A stretch of 64,000 nt of DNA from Bog-1198 sp963727045 (GTDB lineage Bacteria; Pseudomonadota; Gammaproteobacteria; Steroidobacterales; Steroidobacteraceae), in the NCBI GenBank assembly GCA_963727045.1, contig CAVSES010000001.1, forward strand, positions 434,001 to 498,000. The letters run 5' to 3'. Below, piece after piece: positions 29,046 to 38,603 of this stretch. Made by a program: the position numbers and the translations under genes. Positions within the stretch are counted from its first letter, which is position 1, and each line of letters begins with the position of its first letter. The notes under the pieces are model-generated. The model did no database searches. It had not been told where the DNA came from and saw nothing but the letters and a program-made list of their open reading frames with translations.

Positions 29046-30394
29046 GCAGGATTTTCGGCACCGACGGGGTACGAGGCAGGGTGGGCGAATCGCCCATGAC
29101 CGTGGATTTTGCACTGCGGCTGGCGAGTGCCGCCGCCCGCGTGCTGGCTCCAGGCGGCGGTCGCGTGCTCATCGGCAAGGACACGCGCGTGTCCGGTTAC
29201 ATGTTCGAGTCCGCGCTCGAAGCAGGATTCGTTGCCGCGGGCGTGGATGTCATGCTGATCGGTCCCCTGCCGACGCCGGGCATCGCCTACATGACGCAGC
29301 GGTTGGAATGCAGTTTCGGCGTCGTGATCAGCGCTTCGCACAATAGCTATCAGGACAATGGCATCAAATTCTTCGATGCCACCGGCAGCAAGCTCTCCAA
29401 CGATGCGGAGAGCGCCATCGAGCGGCTGCTCGACAGCCCGGTGGTGACCCAGGAGTCCCAGCACCTGGGCAAAGCGATCCGCATCGACCGCAGCCGGACG
29501 CAATATCAGCAGTTTTGCGCATCCACCATTCCGGCGGGAATGAATCTGCAGGGTTTCAAGATCGTCATCGATTGCGCCAACGGTGCAGGGTACAAGGTGG
29601 CGCCGCGCGTTCTCGCCGATTTGGGCGCCGAGATCGTGCCGATCGGATGCTCGCCGAACGGCCGCAATATCAACGATGGCTGCGGATCGACGGCGCCGGA
29701 ACTGCTGCAGCTCACGGTGCCGGGGGTGCGCGCGCAGCTCGGCATGGCCCTCGACGGGGACGGGGACCGGGTGGTGATGGTGGACGAGCTGGGGCGCTGC
29801 GTGGACGGCGATCAGCTGCTGTACATCCTGGCCAAGGCGGCCCACGACCGGGGGGAACTCAAGGGTCCGGTGGTCGGCACGGTGATGAGCAACCTCGGGC
29901 TCGAGCATGCGCTCGCCGAGATCGGCGTCGAGTTTCGCCGCGCCCAGGTCGGCGACCGCCACGTGCTCGCCATGCTCAATGAGGTGGGCGGCACCCTGGG
30001 CGGCGAGACCTCGGGCCATATCCTGTGTTTGGAAAAGACCACGACCGGCGATGGCCTGATCAGCGCCCTGCAGGTGCTCAAGGTGATGAAGCAAACCGGC
30101 GCCGGACTCGCGGAATTGAGTGCCGGGATGCGCAGGTATCCGCAGGTGCTCCTCAACGTGCGGGTGGCCGAGCGCTTCGATCCGCTGCAGGAGCCCTTGG
30201 TCCTGAAAGTGGTGCAGGAGGTGGAACGGCGATTCGAGGGTCGTGGCCGCATCGTGCTGCGCGCCTCCGGCACGGAACCCGTAATCCGGGTCATGGTTGA
30301 AGGGTACGATGCAGGGCTGGTGAAGCAGGGAGCGCGCGAGATCGCGGCGGTCGTTGAAGCGGCCGCGGCGCGGACGAAGCATCCCATCCCCTGA
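29042..30394 (+). CDS. glmM: Phosphoglucosamine mutase
   Basis: Converts glucosamine-6-phosphate to glucosamine-1-phosphate for UDP-GlcNAc, peptidoglycan and LPS. 450 residues of the phosphohexomutase family: FGTDGVRG near the start, phosphoserine loop VISASHNSYQDNGIK, metal-binding LDGDGDRVVMVD, sugar-specificity loop GGETSGHI, and phosphate-binding RASGTEPVIRVM. The start is TTG at 29042, overlapping the TGA of folP. Confidence 0.98.
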   Translation: MSRIFGTDGVRGRVGESPMTVDFALRLASAAARVLAPGGGRVLIGKDTRVSGYMFESALEAGFVAAGVDVMLIGPLPTPGIAYMTQRLECSFGVVISASHNSYQDNGIKFFDATGSKLSNDAESAIERLLDSPVVTQESQHLGKAIRIDRSRTQYQQFCASTIPAGMNLQGFKIVIDCANGAGYKVAPRVLADLGAEIVPIGCSPNGRNINDGCGSTAPELLQLTVPGVRAQLGMALDGDGDRVVMVDELGRCVDGDQLLYILAKAAHDRGELKGPVVGTVMSNLGLEHALAEIGVEFRRAQVGDRHVLAMLNEVGGTLGGETSGHILCLEKTTTGDGLISALQVLKVMKQTGAGLAELSAGMRRYPQVLLNVRVAERFDPLQEPLVLKVVQEVERRFEGRGRIVLRASGTEPVIRVMVEGYDAGLVKQGAREIAAVVEAAAARTKHPIP

Positions 30395-30468
30395 GGACTT
30401 GCAGTTAGCCGGCCGCGCGGCTAATCTTCGCCGCCTTTCCCGCAGGGGCAAACGCCCGAAGGTAGCCT

Positions 30469-31227
30469 ATGCGTCGTCAGATGGTCGCGGGTAATTGGAA
30501 GATGCACGGCTCTCACGCCGCCAATCAAGCATTGCTCGCCGAATTGGAGATGAGTCTCAAGGCCGAATGGCCGATCGACATCGTGGTCTTTCCGCCTTAT
30601 GTCTATTTGAGCGACGCGATCCGCACCTTGGAGGGCAGCCGCATCGGCGTTGGTGCGCAGGATGTGTGTGCGGAGACCGGCGGAGCCTTCACAGGCCAGG
30701 TGTCGGCCGCGATGCTCAAGGACGTGGGGTGCAGCCACGTCATCGTCGGGCATTCGGAGCGCCGCCGCTGGTATCACGAGGATGATGCCTTGGTGGCGCG
30801 GAAGTTCGCGGCGGCGCTGGCCGCCGGCCTCACTCCGGTGCTGTGCGTCGGGGAGACCTTGGAGGAGAGGGAAGCAAAACTGACGGAGTCCGTCATCGCC
30901 CGGCAGCTCGATGCCGTGATCATGCACGGAGTGGGCGGTTTCGCGCGGGCCATCCTTGCGTATGAGCCGGTGTGGGCCATCGGGACGGGCCGCACGGCCT
31001 CGCCGGAACAGGCTCAGGAGGTTCACTCCTTCCTGCGCAATCGCATTAACGCGCAAGATGCTAAGATGGCGCGCCATTTGCGGATCCTGTACGGCGGCAG
31101 CGTCAAGGCCGGCAATGCAGCGGAGCTGTTTCAAATGCCCGACGTGGATGGCGGCTTGGTGGGTGGCGCTTCCTTGAGCGCCGATGAGTTCAAGCAGATT
31201 TGCGCGGCTGCGGCCGCTCAGCATTGA
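30469..31227 (+). CDS. tpiA: Triosephosphate isomerase
   Basis: Interconverts dihydroxyacetone phosphate and glyceraldehyde 3-phosphate. 252 residues: VAGNWKMHG with the catalytic Lys, VIVGHSERR with the His, AYEPVWAIGTG with the catalytic Glu (loop 6) and LYGGSVKAGNA for phosphate binding. It lies between glmM and secG, a placement seen in many proteobacteria. 74 bp separate it from glmM. Confidence 0.98.
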   Translation: MRRQMVAGNWKMHGSHAANQALLAELEMSLKAEWPIDIVVFPPYVYLSDAIRTLEGSRIGVGAQDVCAETGGAFTGQVSAAMLKDVGCSHVIVGHSERRRWYHEDDALVARKFAAALAAGLTPVLCVGETLEEREAKLTESVIARQLDAVIMHGVGGFARAILAYEPVWAIGTGRTASPEQAQEVHSFLRNRINAQDAKMARHLRILYGGSVKAGNAAELFQMPDVDGGLVGGASLSADEFKQICAAAAAQH

Positions 31228-31237
31228 GAGATTGCCT

Positions 31238-31564
31238 ATGTTGCGTGGATTGATTCTGGGTGTGCATATATTGCTGGCGTTCTTCATCATTGCGCTCGTG
31301 CTCATGCAGCGCGGCAAGGGTGCAGAAGCGGGAGCCGGCTTCGGATCCGGCGCATCCGGCACGGTGTTCGGCGCGCGCGGCACCAGCACCTTGTTTTCGA
31401 AATTGACTGCGGTATTTGCGGCGATGTTCTTCGCCACCAGTTTGACGCTGGCGTATTTGGGCGCGCGCCCGACCGCCGAGCCGGCCAGTGTGCTGGAGCG
31501 CGCAGCTCAGGCTGCCGCCGCCGCGCAAAAGCCGGCCGTTCCGGCGACTCCGTTGAAGAAGTGA
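31238..31564 (+). CDS. secG: Protein-export membrane protein SecG
   Basis: Auxiliary subunit of the SecYEG translocon in the inner membrane. 108 residues: first helix at about 4-24 (LILGVHILLAFFIIALVLMQ), the conserved cytoplasmic loop RGKGAEAGAGFGSGASGTVFG, second helix at about 55-74, then an Ala/Pro-rich tail. ATG 31238, 10 bp after tpiA. The tRNA-Leu gene starts 5 bp after its stop, so the tRNA is probably processed from the secG transcript. Confidence 0.96.
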   Translation: MLRGLILGVHILLAFFIIALVLMQRGKGAEAGAGFGSGASGTVFGARGTSTLFSKLTAVFAAMFFATSLTLAYLGARPTAEPASVLERAAQAAAAAQKPAVPATPLKK

Positions 31565-31569
31565 CACAG

Positions 31570-31654
31570 GCCGACGTGGCGAAATTGGTAGACGCGCTAG
31601 TTTGAGGGGCTAGTGGGGCAACCTGTGCCGGTTCGACTCCGGCCGTCGGCACCA
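31570..31654 (+). tRNA. tRNA-Leu (anticodon GAG)
   Basis: 85-nt class II tRNA. Acceptor arms GCCGACG and CGTCGGC pair perfectly and the CCA end is encoded (31652-31654). The anticodon loop TTGAGGG places GAG at 31604-31606. A long variable arm and T-loop TTCGACT are present. It follows secG, as leuU does in E. coli. Confidence 0.98.
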
Positions 31655-31753
31655 TCACTTTAATGTGGGTCTAATGTTCTGTTGCAATCCTTTACGCAAC
31701 GCAACACGCGCTCGCCTGATACAATTATGGTCAATTGACGTGGTCGGACGCTG

Positions 31754-32113
31754 ATGATGCTGCGACAGTACTTACCGATATTGATCTTCATGGGTTTGGC
31801 GGGTGTCCTGGGGCTCGCGCTGTTCACCATCGGCTGGATTTTGGGCCCGCGCCGTCCGGACGCGGAAAAGCTCTCTCCCTACGAGTGCGGATTCGAGGCA
31901 TTCGAGGATTCTCGAATGCGCTTCGACGTTCGCTACTATCTGGTGGCCATCATCTTCATCGTGTTCGACTTGGAAATCGCGTTCTTCTTCCCGTGGGCCG
32001 TATCATTGCGGCACACCGGCGTCTTTGGCCTGCTCGCCATGCTGATCTTCGCCTTGGTTCTGGTCATCGCGCTGGTGTACGACTACAAAAAAGGGGCGCT
32101 TGAATGGGATTAG
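31754..32113 (+). CDS. nuoA: NADH-quinone oxidoreductase subunit A
   Basis: Small membrane subunit of respiratory complex I, at the junction with the peripheral arm. 119 residues with three membrane helices and the conserved loop SPYECGFEAFEDSRMRFDVRYY, whose Cys lies near the quinone channel. First gene of the nuo operon, about 100 bp after tRNA-Leu. Two adjacent ATG codons could start it; the first is used. It overlaps nuoB by 10 bp. Confidence 0.97.
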   Translation: MMLRQYLPILIFMGLAGVLGLALFTIGWILGPRRPDAEKLSPYECGFEAFEDSRMRFDVRYYLVAIIFIVFDLEIAFFFPWAVSLRHTGVFGLLAMLIFALVLVIALVYDYKKGALEWD

Positions 32114-32595
32114 AAGCCGTGTCCGCCGACACCAGCACCGTGCGCGGCTTCGAAGTGACCACCGTAGACAAGCTGATCAATTGGGCTCGTACGGGATCGC
32201 TGTGGCCGATGACCTTCGGCCTCGCCTGCTGTGCCGTCGAAATGATGCAGGCGGGCGCCGCCCGCTACGACCTCGACCGGTTCGGAATCGTATTCCGGCC
32301 GAGTCCGCGGCAATCCGACGTGATGATCGTGGCTGGAACCCTGGTGAACAAGATGGCGCCCGCCTTGCGCAAGGTGTACGACCAGATGGCGGAGCCGCGA
32401 TGGGTGATCTCCATGGGCTCCTGTGCGAACGGCGGCGGCTACTATCATTATTCGTACGCCGTCGTTCGCGGCTGCGACCGCATCGTGCCCGTCGACGTGT
32501 ACGTCCCGGGGTGTCCGCCCACCGCGGAAGCGTTGATCTACGGAATCATCCAGCTGCAGAACAAGATCAAGCGCAACAAGGCGATCATCCGATGA
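32104..32595 (+). CDS. nuoB: NADH-quinone oxidoreductase subunit B
   Basis: Peripheral-arm subunit that holds the terminal [4Fe-4S] cluster N2, which passes electrons to quinone. 163 residues with tandem Cys CCAVEMMQ, SMGSCANGGGYYHYSYAVV and DVYVPGCPPTAEAL supplying the four Cys ligands. Starts inside the end of nuoA and overlaps nuoC by 4 nt (ATGA). Confidence 0.98.
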   Translation: MGLEAVSADTSTVRGFEVTTVDKLINWARTGSLWPMTFGLACCAVEMMQAGAARYDLDRFGIVFRPSPRQSDVMIVAGTLVNKMAPALRKVYDQMAEPRWVISMGSCANGGGYYHYSYAVVRGCDRIVPVDVYVPGCPPTAEALIYGIIQLQNKIKRNKAIIR

Positions 32596-33356
32596 GCGCG
32601 GAATCGGGCGACGCGGCGGTCGTGGCAGCGCCGACCCGCCTTCAGAGGCTTGGCATCGCGCTCAACTCGGCGTTGCCCGGCAAATTGCAGGCGGTTGCGA
32701 ACCATGCGGGCGAGCTGACCTACGAGGTGGCCGGCGATCAGTTGCTGAACGTGGCCCAGGTGCTGCGCGACGGCGCGGACCTCAAGTTCGAGATGTGCAT
32801 GGACGTGTGCGGAGTGGATTATCTCGAGCACGGACGCGCCGAATGGAAGACCCAGGACGCCACCACCTCCGGATTCAGCCGCGGCGTCTCGCGCTGGAAG
32901 GCTGCCGACGGAACCCGACCGCCCGACCAGCCCGCCGGCCGCCGATTTGCAGTCGTCTATCATCTGCTGTCGATTTCGCTCAATCACCGCCTGCGCCTGC
33001 GCGTGTTTTGCGCCGACGACGCCGAGCCCATGGTGGATTCGGTCGCGGGCGTCTGGGCCGGCGCCAACTGGTTCGAGCGCGAAGCGTTCGACCTGTTCGG
33101 CATCATGTTCCGGGGCCATCCGGATCTGCGCCGGCTGCTCACCGACTACGGCTTCATCGGACATCCGTTTCGCAAGGATTTTCCGCTCTCGGGCAACGTG
33201 GAAGTGCGCTATGACCCGGAAAAAGGGCGCGTCGTGTATCAGCCCGTGACCATCGAGCCGCGCGTGCTCGTGCCGAAAGTGATTCGCCACGATAATCGCT
33301 ATGATCCCGCACTGACCAACGCTCCGGTCGGCACCAACGGAAAACCCAGTGGCTGA
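32592..33356 (+). CDS. nuoC: NADH-quinone oxidoreductase subunit C
   Basis: Peripheral-arm subunit contacting NuoD. 254 residues. The core has MCMDVCGVDYLEHG, LLSISLNHRLRLRV and the family signature ANWFEREAFDLFGIMFRGHPDLRRLLTDYGF (a 31-residue landmark spanning about 156-186). It is separate from nuoD, not fused as in enterics. An insert of about 35 residues rich in Ser, Arg and Pro follows the first motif, as I recall for Xanthomonas-type NuoC. Confidence 0.97.
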   Translation: MSAESGDAAVVAAPTRLQRLGIALNSALPGKLQAVANHAGELTYEVAGDQLLNVAQVLRDGADLKFEMCMDVCGVDYLEHGRAEWKTQDATTSGFSRGVSRWKAADGTRPPDQPAGRRFAVVYHLLSISLNHRLRLRVFCADDAEPMVDSVAGVWAGANWFEREAFDLFGIMFRGHPDLRRLLTDYGFIGHPFRKDFPLSGNVEVRYDPEKGRVVYQPVTIEPRVLVPKVIRHDNRYDPALTNAPVGTNGKPSG

Positions 33357-34602
33357 GATCCGCAACTACACCATGAATTTCGGGCCGCAGCACCCGGCGG
33401 CGCACGGCGTGCTGCGTCTGGTGCTGGAGATGGACGGCGAAGTGATTCAGAAGGCCGATCCGCACGTCGGGCTCCTGCATCGCGCAACCGAGAAGCTCGC
33501 GGAGAGCAAGCCCTTCAATCAGTCGATCGGCTACATGGACCGGCTGGACTATGTGTCGATGATGTGCAACGAGCACGCCTACGTCATGGCGATCGAAAAG
33601 CTGTTGGGAATAGAGCCGCCGCTGCGCGCCCAATACATCCGAGTGATGTTCGACGAGATCACGCGCATCCTCAATCATCTCATGTGGCTGGGGGCCCACG
33701 GCCTCGACATCGGCGCCATGACGGTGTTCCTGTACTGTTTCCGCGAGCGGGAAGACCTGATGGACTGCTACGAGGCGGTGTCGGGAACCCGCATGCACGC
33801 AACGTATTACCGGCCGGGCGGCGTATACCGGGACCTGCCGGATTCGATGCCCAAGTACCAGTATTCCGAGTGGCGCAGCAAGAAGGACGTGGATCGCCTC
33901 AATGAGCGCCGCTCAGGGGGACTGCTCGATTTCATCGCGGATTTCACCAAACGCTTTCCCGCCTGCATCGACGACTACGAGACGCTGCTCACCGACAACC
34001 GCATCTGGAAGCAGCGCACGGTGAACATCGGCGTGGTGGGCCCGGAGCGCGCCATGCAGCTGGGTTTCTCCGGCCCGATGCTGCGCGGCTCCGGTGTCGA
34101 ATGGGATCTGCGCAAGAAGCAGCCCTACGACGTATACGAGCGGATGGATTTCGACATCCCCGTCGGGGTGAACGGCGATTGCTACGACCGCTACCTGGTG
34201 CGGATCGAGGAACTGCGCCAGTCGACGCGCATCGTCGATCAGTGCGTGGCATGGCTCAGGGCCAACCCGGGTCCCGTGATGATCGACGACCGCAAGGTGC
34301 GGCCGCCGCGGCGCGAGGAGATGAAGGGCGACATGGAATCGCTGATCCACCACTTCAAACTCATGACCGAAGGGTACTGCGTGCCGGAAGGCGAGACGTA
34401 CGCCGCGGTGGAGGCTCCGAAGGGGGAACTCGGCGTGTACCTGGTGTCCGACGGTGCCAACAAACCCTATCGCATGAAGGTGCGGGCACCGGGCTTTGCG
34501 CATCTCGCCTCGCTCGATGAGATGGTGCGCGGACACATGCTCGCGGACGTCGTGGCGGTCATCGGGACACAAGACATCGTTTTCGGCGAGATCGATCGAT
34601 GA
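33349..34602 (+). CDS. nuoD: NADH-quinone oxidoreductase subunit D
   Basis: 49-kDa-type subunit that with NuoB forms the quinone-binding site. 417 residues: NFGPQHPAAHGVLRLVLEMDGE near the start, PHVGLLHRATEKL, DRLDYVSMMCNEHAY and the C-terminal GDVVAVIGTQDIVFGEIDR-type end (read here as ADVVAVIGTQDIVFGEIDR). GTG start, overlapping nuoC by 8 bp; overlaps nuoE by 4 nt. Confidence 0.98.
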   Translation: MAEIRNYTMNFGPQHPAAHGVLRLVLEMDGEVIQKADPHVGLLHRATEKLAESKPFNQSIGYMDRLDYVSMMCNEHAYVMAIEKLLGIEPPLRAQYIRVMFDEITRILNHLMWLGAHGLDIGAMTVFLYCFREREDLMDCYEAVSGTRMHATYYRPGGVYRDLPDSMPKYQYSEWRSKKDVDRLNERRSGGLLDFIADFTKRFPACIDDYETLLTDNRIWKQRTVNIGVVGPERAMQLGFSGPMLRGSGVEWDLRKKQPYDVYERMDFDIPVGVNGDCYDRYLVRIEELRQSTRIVDQCVAWLRANPGPVMIDDRKVRPPRREEMKGDMESLIHHFKLMTEGYCVPEGETYAAVEAPKGELGVYLVSDGANKPYRMKVRAPGFAHLASLDEMVRGHMLADVVAVIGTQDIVFGEIDR

Positions 34603-35084
34603 GCGCCGAGTTGTCCGAGCACGTGCGCGAAGAGATCGACCGCTGGGTCGCGAAGTTTCCGCCCGACCGCAAACGTTCCGCGGTGATTTCGGCGCTGCAC
34701 GCCGTGCAGCACGAGAACCATGGATACCTGACCCCAGAGCTCATGGATGCGGTGGCCGCCTACCTGGGGCTTGCGCCCATCCAGGTCTACGAGGTGGCGA
34801 CGTTCTACTCCATGTTCGAGACCAAGCCCGTCGGCCGTCACCACGTGTCGGTGTGCACCAATATTTCCTGCATGCTGCGCGGCTCGCAGGAAGTGGTAGA
34901 CCGGATCGAGAAGAAGCTCGGGATCAAGACGGGTGAAAGCACGCCGGACGGGCGGATCTACCTGAAGCGCGAAGAGGAATGCCTCGCGGCCTGCACCGGC
35001 GCACCCATGATGATGGTGGACCATGTGTTCCATGAGAATCTGACGCCAGAGAGCATCGACAAGATTCTGGATGAATTGACATGA
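34599..35084 (+). CDS. nuoE: NADH-quinone oxidoreductase subunit E
   Basis: 24-kDa-type subunit of the NADH-oxidising module, with one [2Fe-2S] cluster (N1a). 161 residues: HAVQHENHGYLTPELMDAVA, YEVATFYSMF, CTNISCMLRGS and ECLAACTGAPMMMV give the four Cys ligands. Overlaps nuoD by 4 nt and is followed after 15 bp by nuoF, its usual partner. Confidence 0.97.
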   Translation: MSAELSEHVREEIDRWVAKFPPDRKRSAVISALHAVQHENHGYLTPELMDAVAAYLGLAPIQVYEVATFYSMFETKPVGRHHVSVCTNISCMLRGSQEVVDRIEKKLGIKTGESTPDGRIYLKREEECLAACTGAPMMMVDHVFHENLTPESIDKILDELT

Positions 35085-35099
35085 GCGGAGCTTAAGCGG

Positions 35100-36416
35100 A
35101 TGTCTTACGAGCAGAATCTGGTGTTGTTCGAGGCGCTCAAGCACGAGCGCCCGTGGACGCTGGCAGGCTATCGTCAATTCGGCGGCTACGAGGCATGGGA
35201 GAAGATCCTGCGCGAACAGACGCCGCGCGAGAAGATCATCGAGGAAGTCAAAGCCTCGGGGCTGCGCGGCAGGGGCGGGGCGGCGTTCCCCACGGGCGTG
35301 AAGTGGAGCTTCATGCCGCGCTCCTCGCCCGCACAGAAGTATGCCGTGTGCAATTCGGACGAATCCGAACCCGGCACCTGTCATGACCGCGACATCCTGC
35401 GATACAACCCGCATTCGGTCATCGAGGGCATGGCCATCGGCGGCTATGCGATGACGGCCACGGTGGGCTACAACTACATTCGCGGAGAATTCCTGGGCGA
35501 ACCCATCCCGCGCTTCGAAGCGGCGCTGGCCGAGGCGTATGCCGCGGGACTGCTCGGCAAGAACATCCAGGGGAGCGGAGTGGACTTCGATCTGCACATG
35601 TTCATCGGGGCGGGTGCGTACATCTGCGGAGAAGAAACGGCGCTTCTCGAATCACTCGAGGGCAAGCCGGGCAAGCCGCGCTTCAAGCCGCCGTTTCCGG
35701 CGAATTTCGGACTGTTCGGCAAGCCGACCACGATCAACAACACCCAGAGTTTCGCCTCGGTTCCCGCCATCATGCGCAAGGGAGCGGCGTGGTTTGCGGG
35801 CTTGGGGCCGGTCAATTCGGGCGGCACCGTGATTTTTTCCGTCTCCGGGCACGTCGAGAAGCCGGGCAACTTTGAACTGCCCATGGGGATTCCCTTCAAG
35901 GACTTGATGGCGCTGGCCGGAGGCGTCTGGAAGGGGCGCAAGCTCAAGGCGGTCATTCCCGGAGGATCATCCTGCATGGTGTTGCCCGCCGATGTGATGT
36001 GGACCGTCAACATGGACTACGACGCGCTCAAGAAGGCGGGCTCCTCCTTCGGCACCGGCGCCGTGATCGTCATGGACGAGACGACCTGCATGGTGCGCGC
36101 GCTGGAGCGCCTGGCACGATTCTATATGTCGGAGTCCTGCGGGCAATGTACGCCCTGCCGCGAGGGCACGGGGTGGCTCGACCGGATGCTGAAGCGAATC
36201 ATCGCCGGACAGGGCCGCAGCGAGGATCTCGGCCTTCTGCTGGATGTCGCGAACCGAATCGAGGGCCACACGATCTGCGCGCTGGGCGATGCGGCCGCAT
36301 GGCCGGTGCAGAGCTTCCTGAAGCACTTCCGGCACGAGTTCCAATACATGATCGAGCACAAGGGCCGGTCGATCGTCGACGGAGCGGGCGGCGCCGTGGC
36401 GGCCGTGGCGGCATAG
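35100..36416 (+). CDS. nuoF: NADH-quinone oxidoreductase subunit F
   Basis: Binds NADH, FMN and [4Fe-4S] cluster N3; entry point for electrons. 438 residues: FMN/NADH region GLRGRGGAAFPTGVKWSF and ICGEETALLESLEGKPG, then ESCGQCTPCREGTGWLDR and the last Cys in HTICALGDAAAWPV. Starts 15 bp after nuoE with AGCGGA upstream and precedes nuoG by 8 bp. Confidence 0.98.
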   Translation: MSYEQNLVLFEALKHERPWTLAGYRQFGGYEAWEKILREQTPREKIIEEVKASGLRGRGGAAFPTGVKWSFMPRSSPAQKYAVCNSDESEPGTCHDRDILRYNPHSVIEGMAIGGYAMTATVGYNYIRGEFLGEPIPRFEAALAEAYAAGLLGKNIQGSGVDFDLHMFIGAGAYICGEETALLESLEGKPGKPRFKPPFPANFGLFGKPTTINNTQSFASVPAIMRKGAAWFAGLGPVNSGGTVIFSVSGHVEKPGNFELPMGIPFKDLMALAGGVWKGRKLKAVIPGGSSCMVLPADVMWTVNMDYDALKKAGSSFGTGAVIVMDETTCMVRALERLARFYMSESCGQCTPCREGTGWLDRMLKRIIAGQGRSEDLGLLLDVANRIEGHTICALGDAAAWPVQSFLKHFRHEFQYMIEHKGRSIVDGAGGAVAAVAA

Positions 36417-36424
36417 GGCAGAGC

Positions 36425-38602
36425 ATGAGCGACGACACGGTCAACATCGAAGTGAACGGAGTGCCTCTCAAGGCGCGCAAGGGTCAGATGATCATGCAGG
36501 TCACCGATCCGGCTGACATCTACATTCCGCGCTTCTGCTATCACGACAAGCTGACCGTCGCGGCCAACTGCCGCATGTGCCTGGTCGAGGTGGAGAAGGC
36601 GCCGAAGCCGATGCCGGCGTGCGCCACGCCGGTGACGGAAGGCATGAAGGTGTTCACCAAGTCGCCGAAGGCGGTTGCCGCGCAAAGAGCGACGATGGAG
36701 TTCCTGCTGATCAATCATCCCCTCGATTGCCCGATTTGCGATCAGGGCGGCGAGTGCGAATTGCAGGACCTGGCCCTGGGCTACGGGCGCGATATTTCCC
36801 GCTTCCACGAACGCAAGCGAGTCGTCAAAGACAAGAACCTGGGGCCGCTGGTGTCGACCGACATGACACGCTGCATCCATTGCACCCGTTGCGTGCGATT
36901 CGGTCAGGAGATCCAGGGCTACCCGCAGATGGGCACCGTCGGGCGGGGCGAAAACATGGAGATCGGCACCTACATCGAGCACAGCGTCGACCACGAGCTG
37001 TCGGCGAACATCATCGATTTGTGTCCGGTAGGCGCGCTCAACAACAAGCCGTTCCGCTACCACGCACGGGCATGGGAGATGACGCAGCAGGCGCTCGTGT
37101 CGCCGCACGATGCGTTCGGCACCAACCTGTACGCCCACGTGCTGCGCGGCAAGGTGATGCGCATCGTGCCGCGCGAAAACGAGGAGATCAATGAAACCTG
37201 GATCGCGGACCGCGACCGGTTCGGCTTCGAAGGGATGTATTCGGCGGAGCGGGTGTCGCAACCCATGCTGCGCATCGACGGCGTGCTGCAAACGGTCGAA
37301 TGGGAGGTCGCTTTGGCGGCGGCGGCGGAGGGCCTGCAGAAGGTGGCCGCGGCGCGGGGCGGGGCGGCTGCGGGATTCCTGGCCTCGCCGATGGCGACCC
37401 TCGAGGAGCTGTATCTTCTCGCGCGGATTGCGCGGGGAGTTGGCAGCGCCAACATCGACCATCGCCTGCGGCAGCTCGACTTTCGCGCGCAGGAACATGA
37501 CGCGCCGTACCCGAATCTCGGACTCAAGATCGCCGACGTCGAGCGCCTCGAGGGCGTCCTCGTGATCGGCTCGAATTTGCGCCATGAAATGCCGCTGCTG
37601 GCGCACCGTCTGCGCAAGGCCGCGGTGCGGGCCTCGGGCGCCAAGGTGGCGTTCCTCAATCCGCGCCGCTTCGACTACATGTTTCCCGTCGCCGCCTACG
37701 CCGTGGCCGAGAGCGATCTGGTCGACGAACTGACGGCGGTGGTGCGCGCGGCCGCCGCGGCGGCCAACAAGCCGGTGCCGGCCGGTGTCGGAACCGCAGC
37801 GGTCAACGATACTCACAGCGCGGTTGTCGGTGCGCTGATGAACGGCGCGCGGCATGCCGTCATCCTTGGCACCCTGGCGCAGAGACATCCCGCCTACGCG
37901 CAGCTCAAAGCACTTGCCGCGATGCTGGGGGACTTGTGCGCCGCGAGCGTCGGCTGCATCACCGAAGGCGCCAATGCGGCGGGGGCGCACCTGGCGGGCG
38001 CGGTGCCGCACCGCGAACCCGGGGGTGCTGCGGCGGCGAAGGCGGGTCTGTCGGCGCGCGCCATGCTGGAGGCCGCCCTGCCGGCCTACGTACTGTTCGG
38101 CGCTCTTGATCCCGCGTCCGACTTCGGCGTCGATGCGCGCGCTCTGGGGGCGGCGGAGTTGCTGATCGCCGTCACTACTCATCTGCCCGAGAGTCTGCGC
38201 GCGACCGCGCACGTCGTACTGCCCATCGGATCTTTCGCCGAAACCTCGGGCACGTTCGTGAATGCCGAGGGACGCTGGCAGAGCTGGGCGGGCGCCGCAA
38301 GACTGCCGGGGGAGAGCCGGCCGGGCTGGAAGGTGCTGCGGGTGCTCGCGAATCTCCTGAACGTGCACGGCGTCGATTATGTGAGCTCCGAGGAGATTCG
38401 CGACGCTTTGCGCGCCGTGTGCGGCGACCGCGGCGCGATGCCGGGCGCCGGTGCGCAGCCGGCGCCGCACGGGATGCCGAACGGGCAGACCCCGACCGGG
38501 GCGTGGGTGGATATTCCGCCGTACCAGTGCGATGCGCTGGTGCGCGGGTCCGAGGCATTGGCGAAGACCAAGGACGGGCGCATGGCCCGCACCGTGATCT
38601 GA
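36425..38602 (+). CDS. nuoG: NADH-quinone oxidoreductase subunit G
   Basis: Largest peripheral subunit of complex I, 725 residues. The N-terminal ferredoxin domain has CYHDKLTVAANCRMCLVEV for [2Fe-2S] N1b, then the HxxxCxxC region LDCPICDQGGECELQD for N5, and CIHCTRCVRF with a distal Cys in DLCPVGAL for N4. The molybdopterin-oxidoreductase-like C-terminal part follows. At the place where E. coli NuoG has the extra CxxCxxxC of cluster N7 I see VSPHDAFGTNLY with no Cys, so N7 is absent. ATG 36425 follows a GCAGAG site. Confidence 0.97.
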   Translation: MSDDTVNIEVNGVPLKARKGQMIMQVTDPADIYIPRFCYHDKLTVAANCRMCLVEVEKAPKPMPACATPVTEGMKVFTKSPKAVAAQRATMEFLLINHPLDCPICDQGGECELQDLALGYGRDISRFHERKRVVKDKNLGPLVSTDMTRCIHCTRCVRFGQEIQGYPQMGTVGRGENMEIGTYIEHSVDHELSANIIDLCPVGALNNKPFRYHARAWEMTQQALVSPHDAFGTNLYAHVLRGKVMRIVPRENEEINETWIADRDRFGFEGMYSAERVSQPMLRIDGVLQTVEWEVALAAAAEGLQKVAAARGGAAAGFLASPMATLEELYLLARIARGVGSANIDHRLRQLDFRAQEHDAPYPNLGLKIADVERLEGVLVIGSNLRHEMPLLAHRLRKAAVRASGAKVAFLNPRRFDYMFPVAAYAVAESDLVDELTAVVRAAAAAANKPVPAGVGTAAVNDTHSAVVGALMNGARHAVILGTLAQRHPAYAQLKALAAMLGDLCAASVGCITEGANAAGAHLAGAVPHREPGGAAAAKAGLSARAMLEAALPAYVLFGALDPASDFGVDARALGAAELLIAVTTHLPESLRATAHVVLPIGSFAETSGTFVNAEGRWQSWAGAARLPGESRPGWKVLRVLANLLNVHGVDYVSSEEIRDALRAVCGDRGAMPGAGAQPAPHGMPNGQTPTGAWVDIPPYQCDALVRGSEALAKTKDGRMARTVI

Positions 38603-38603
38603 C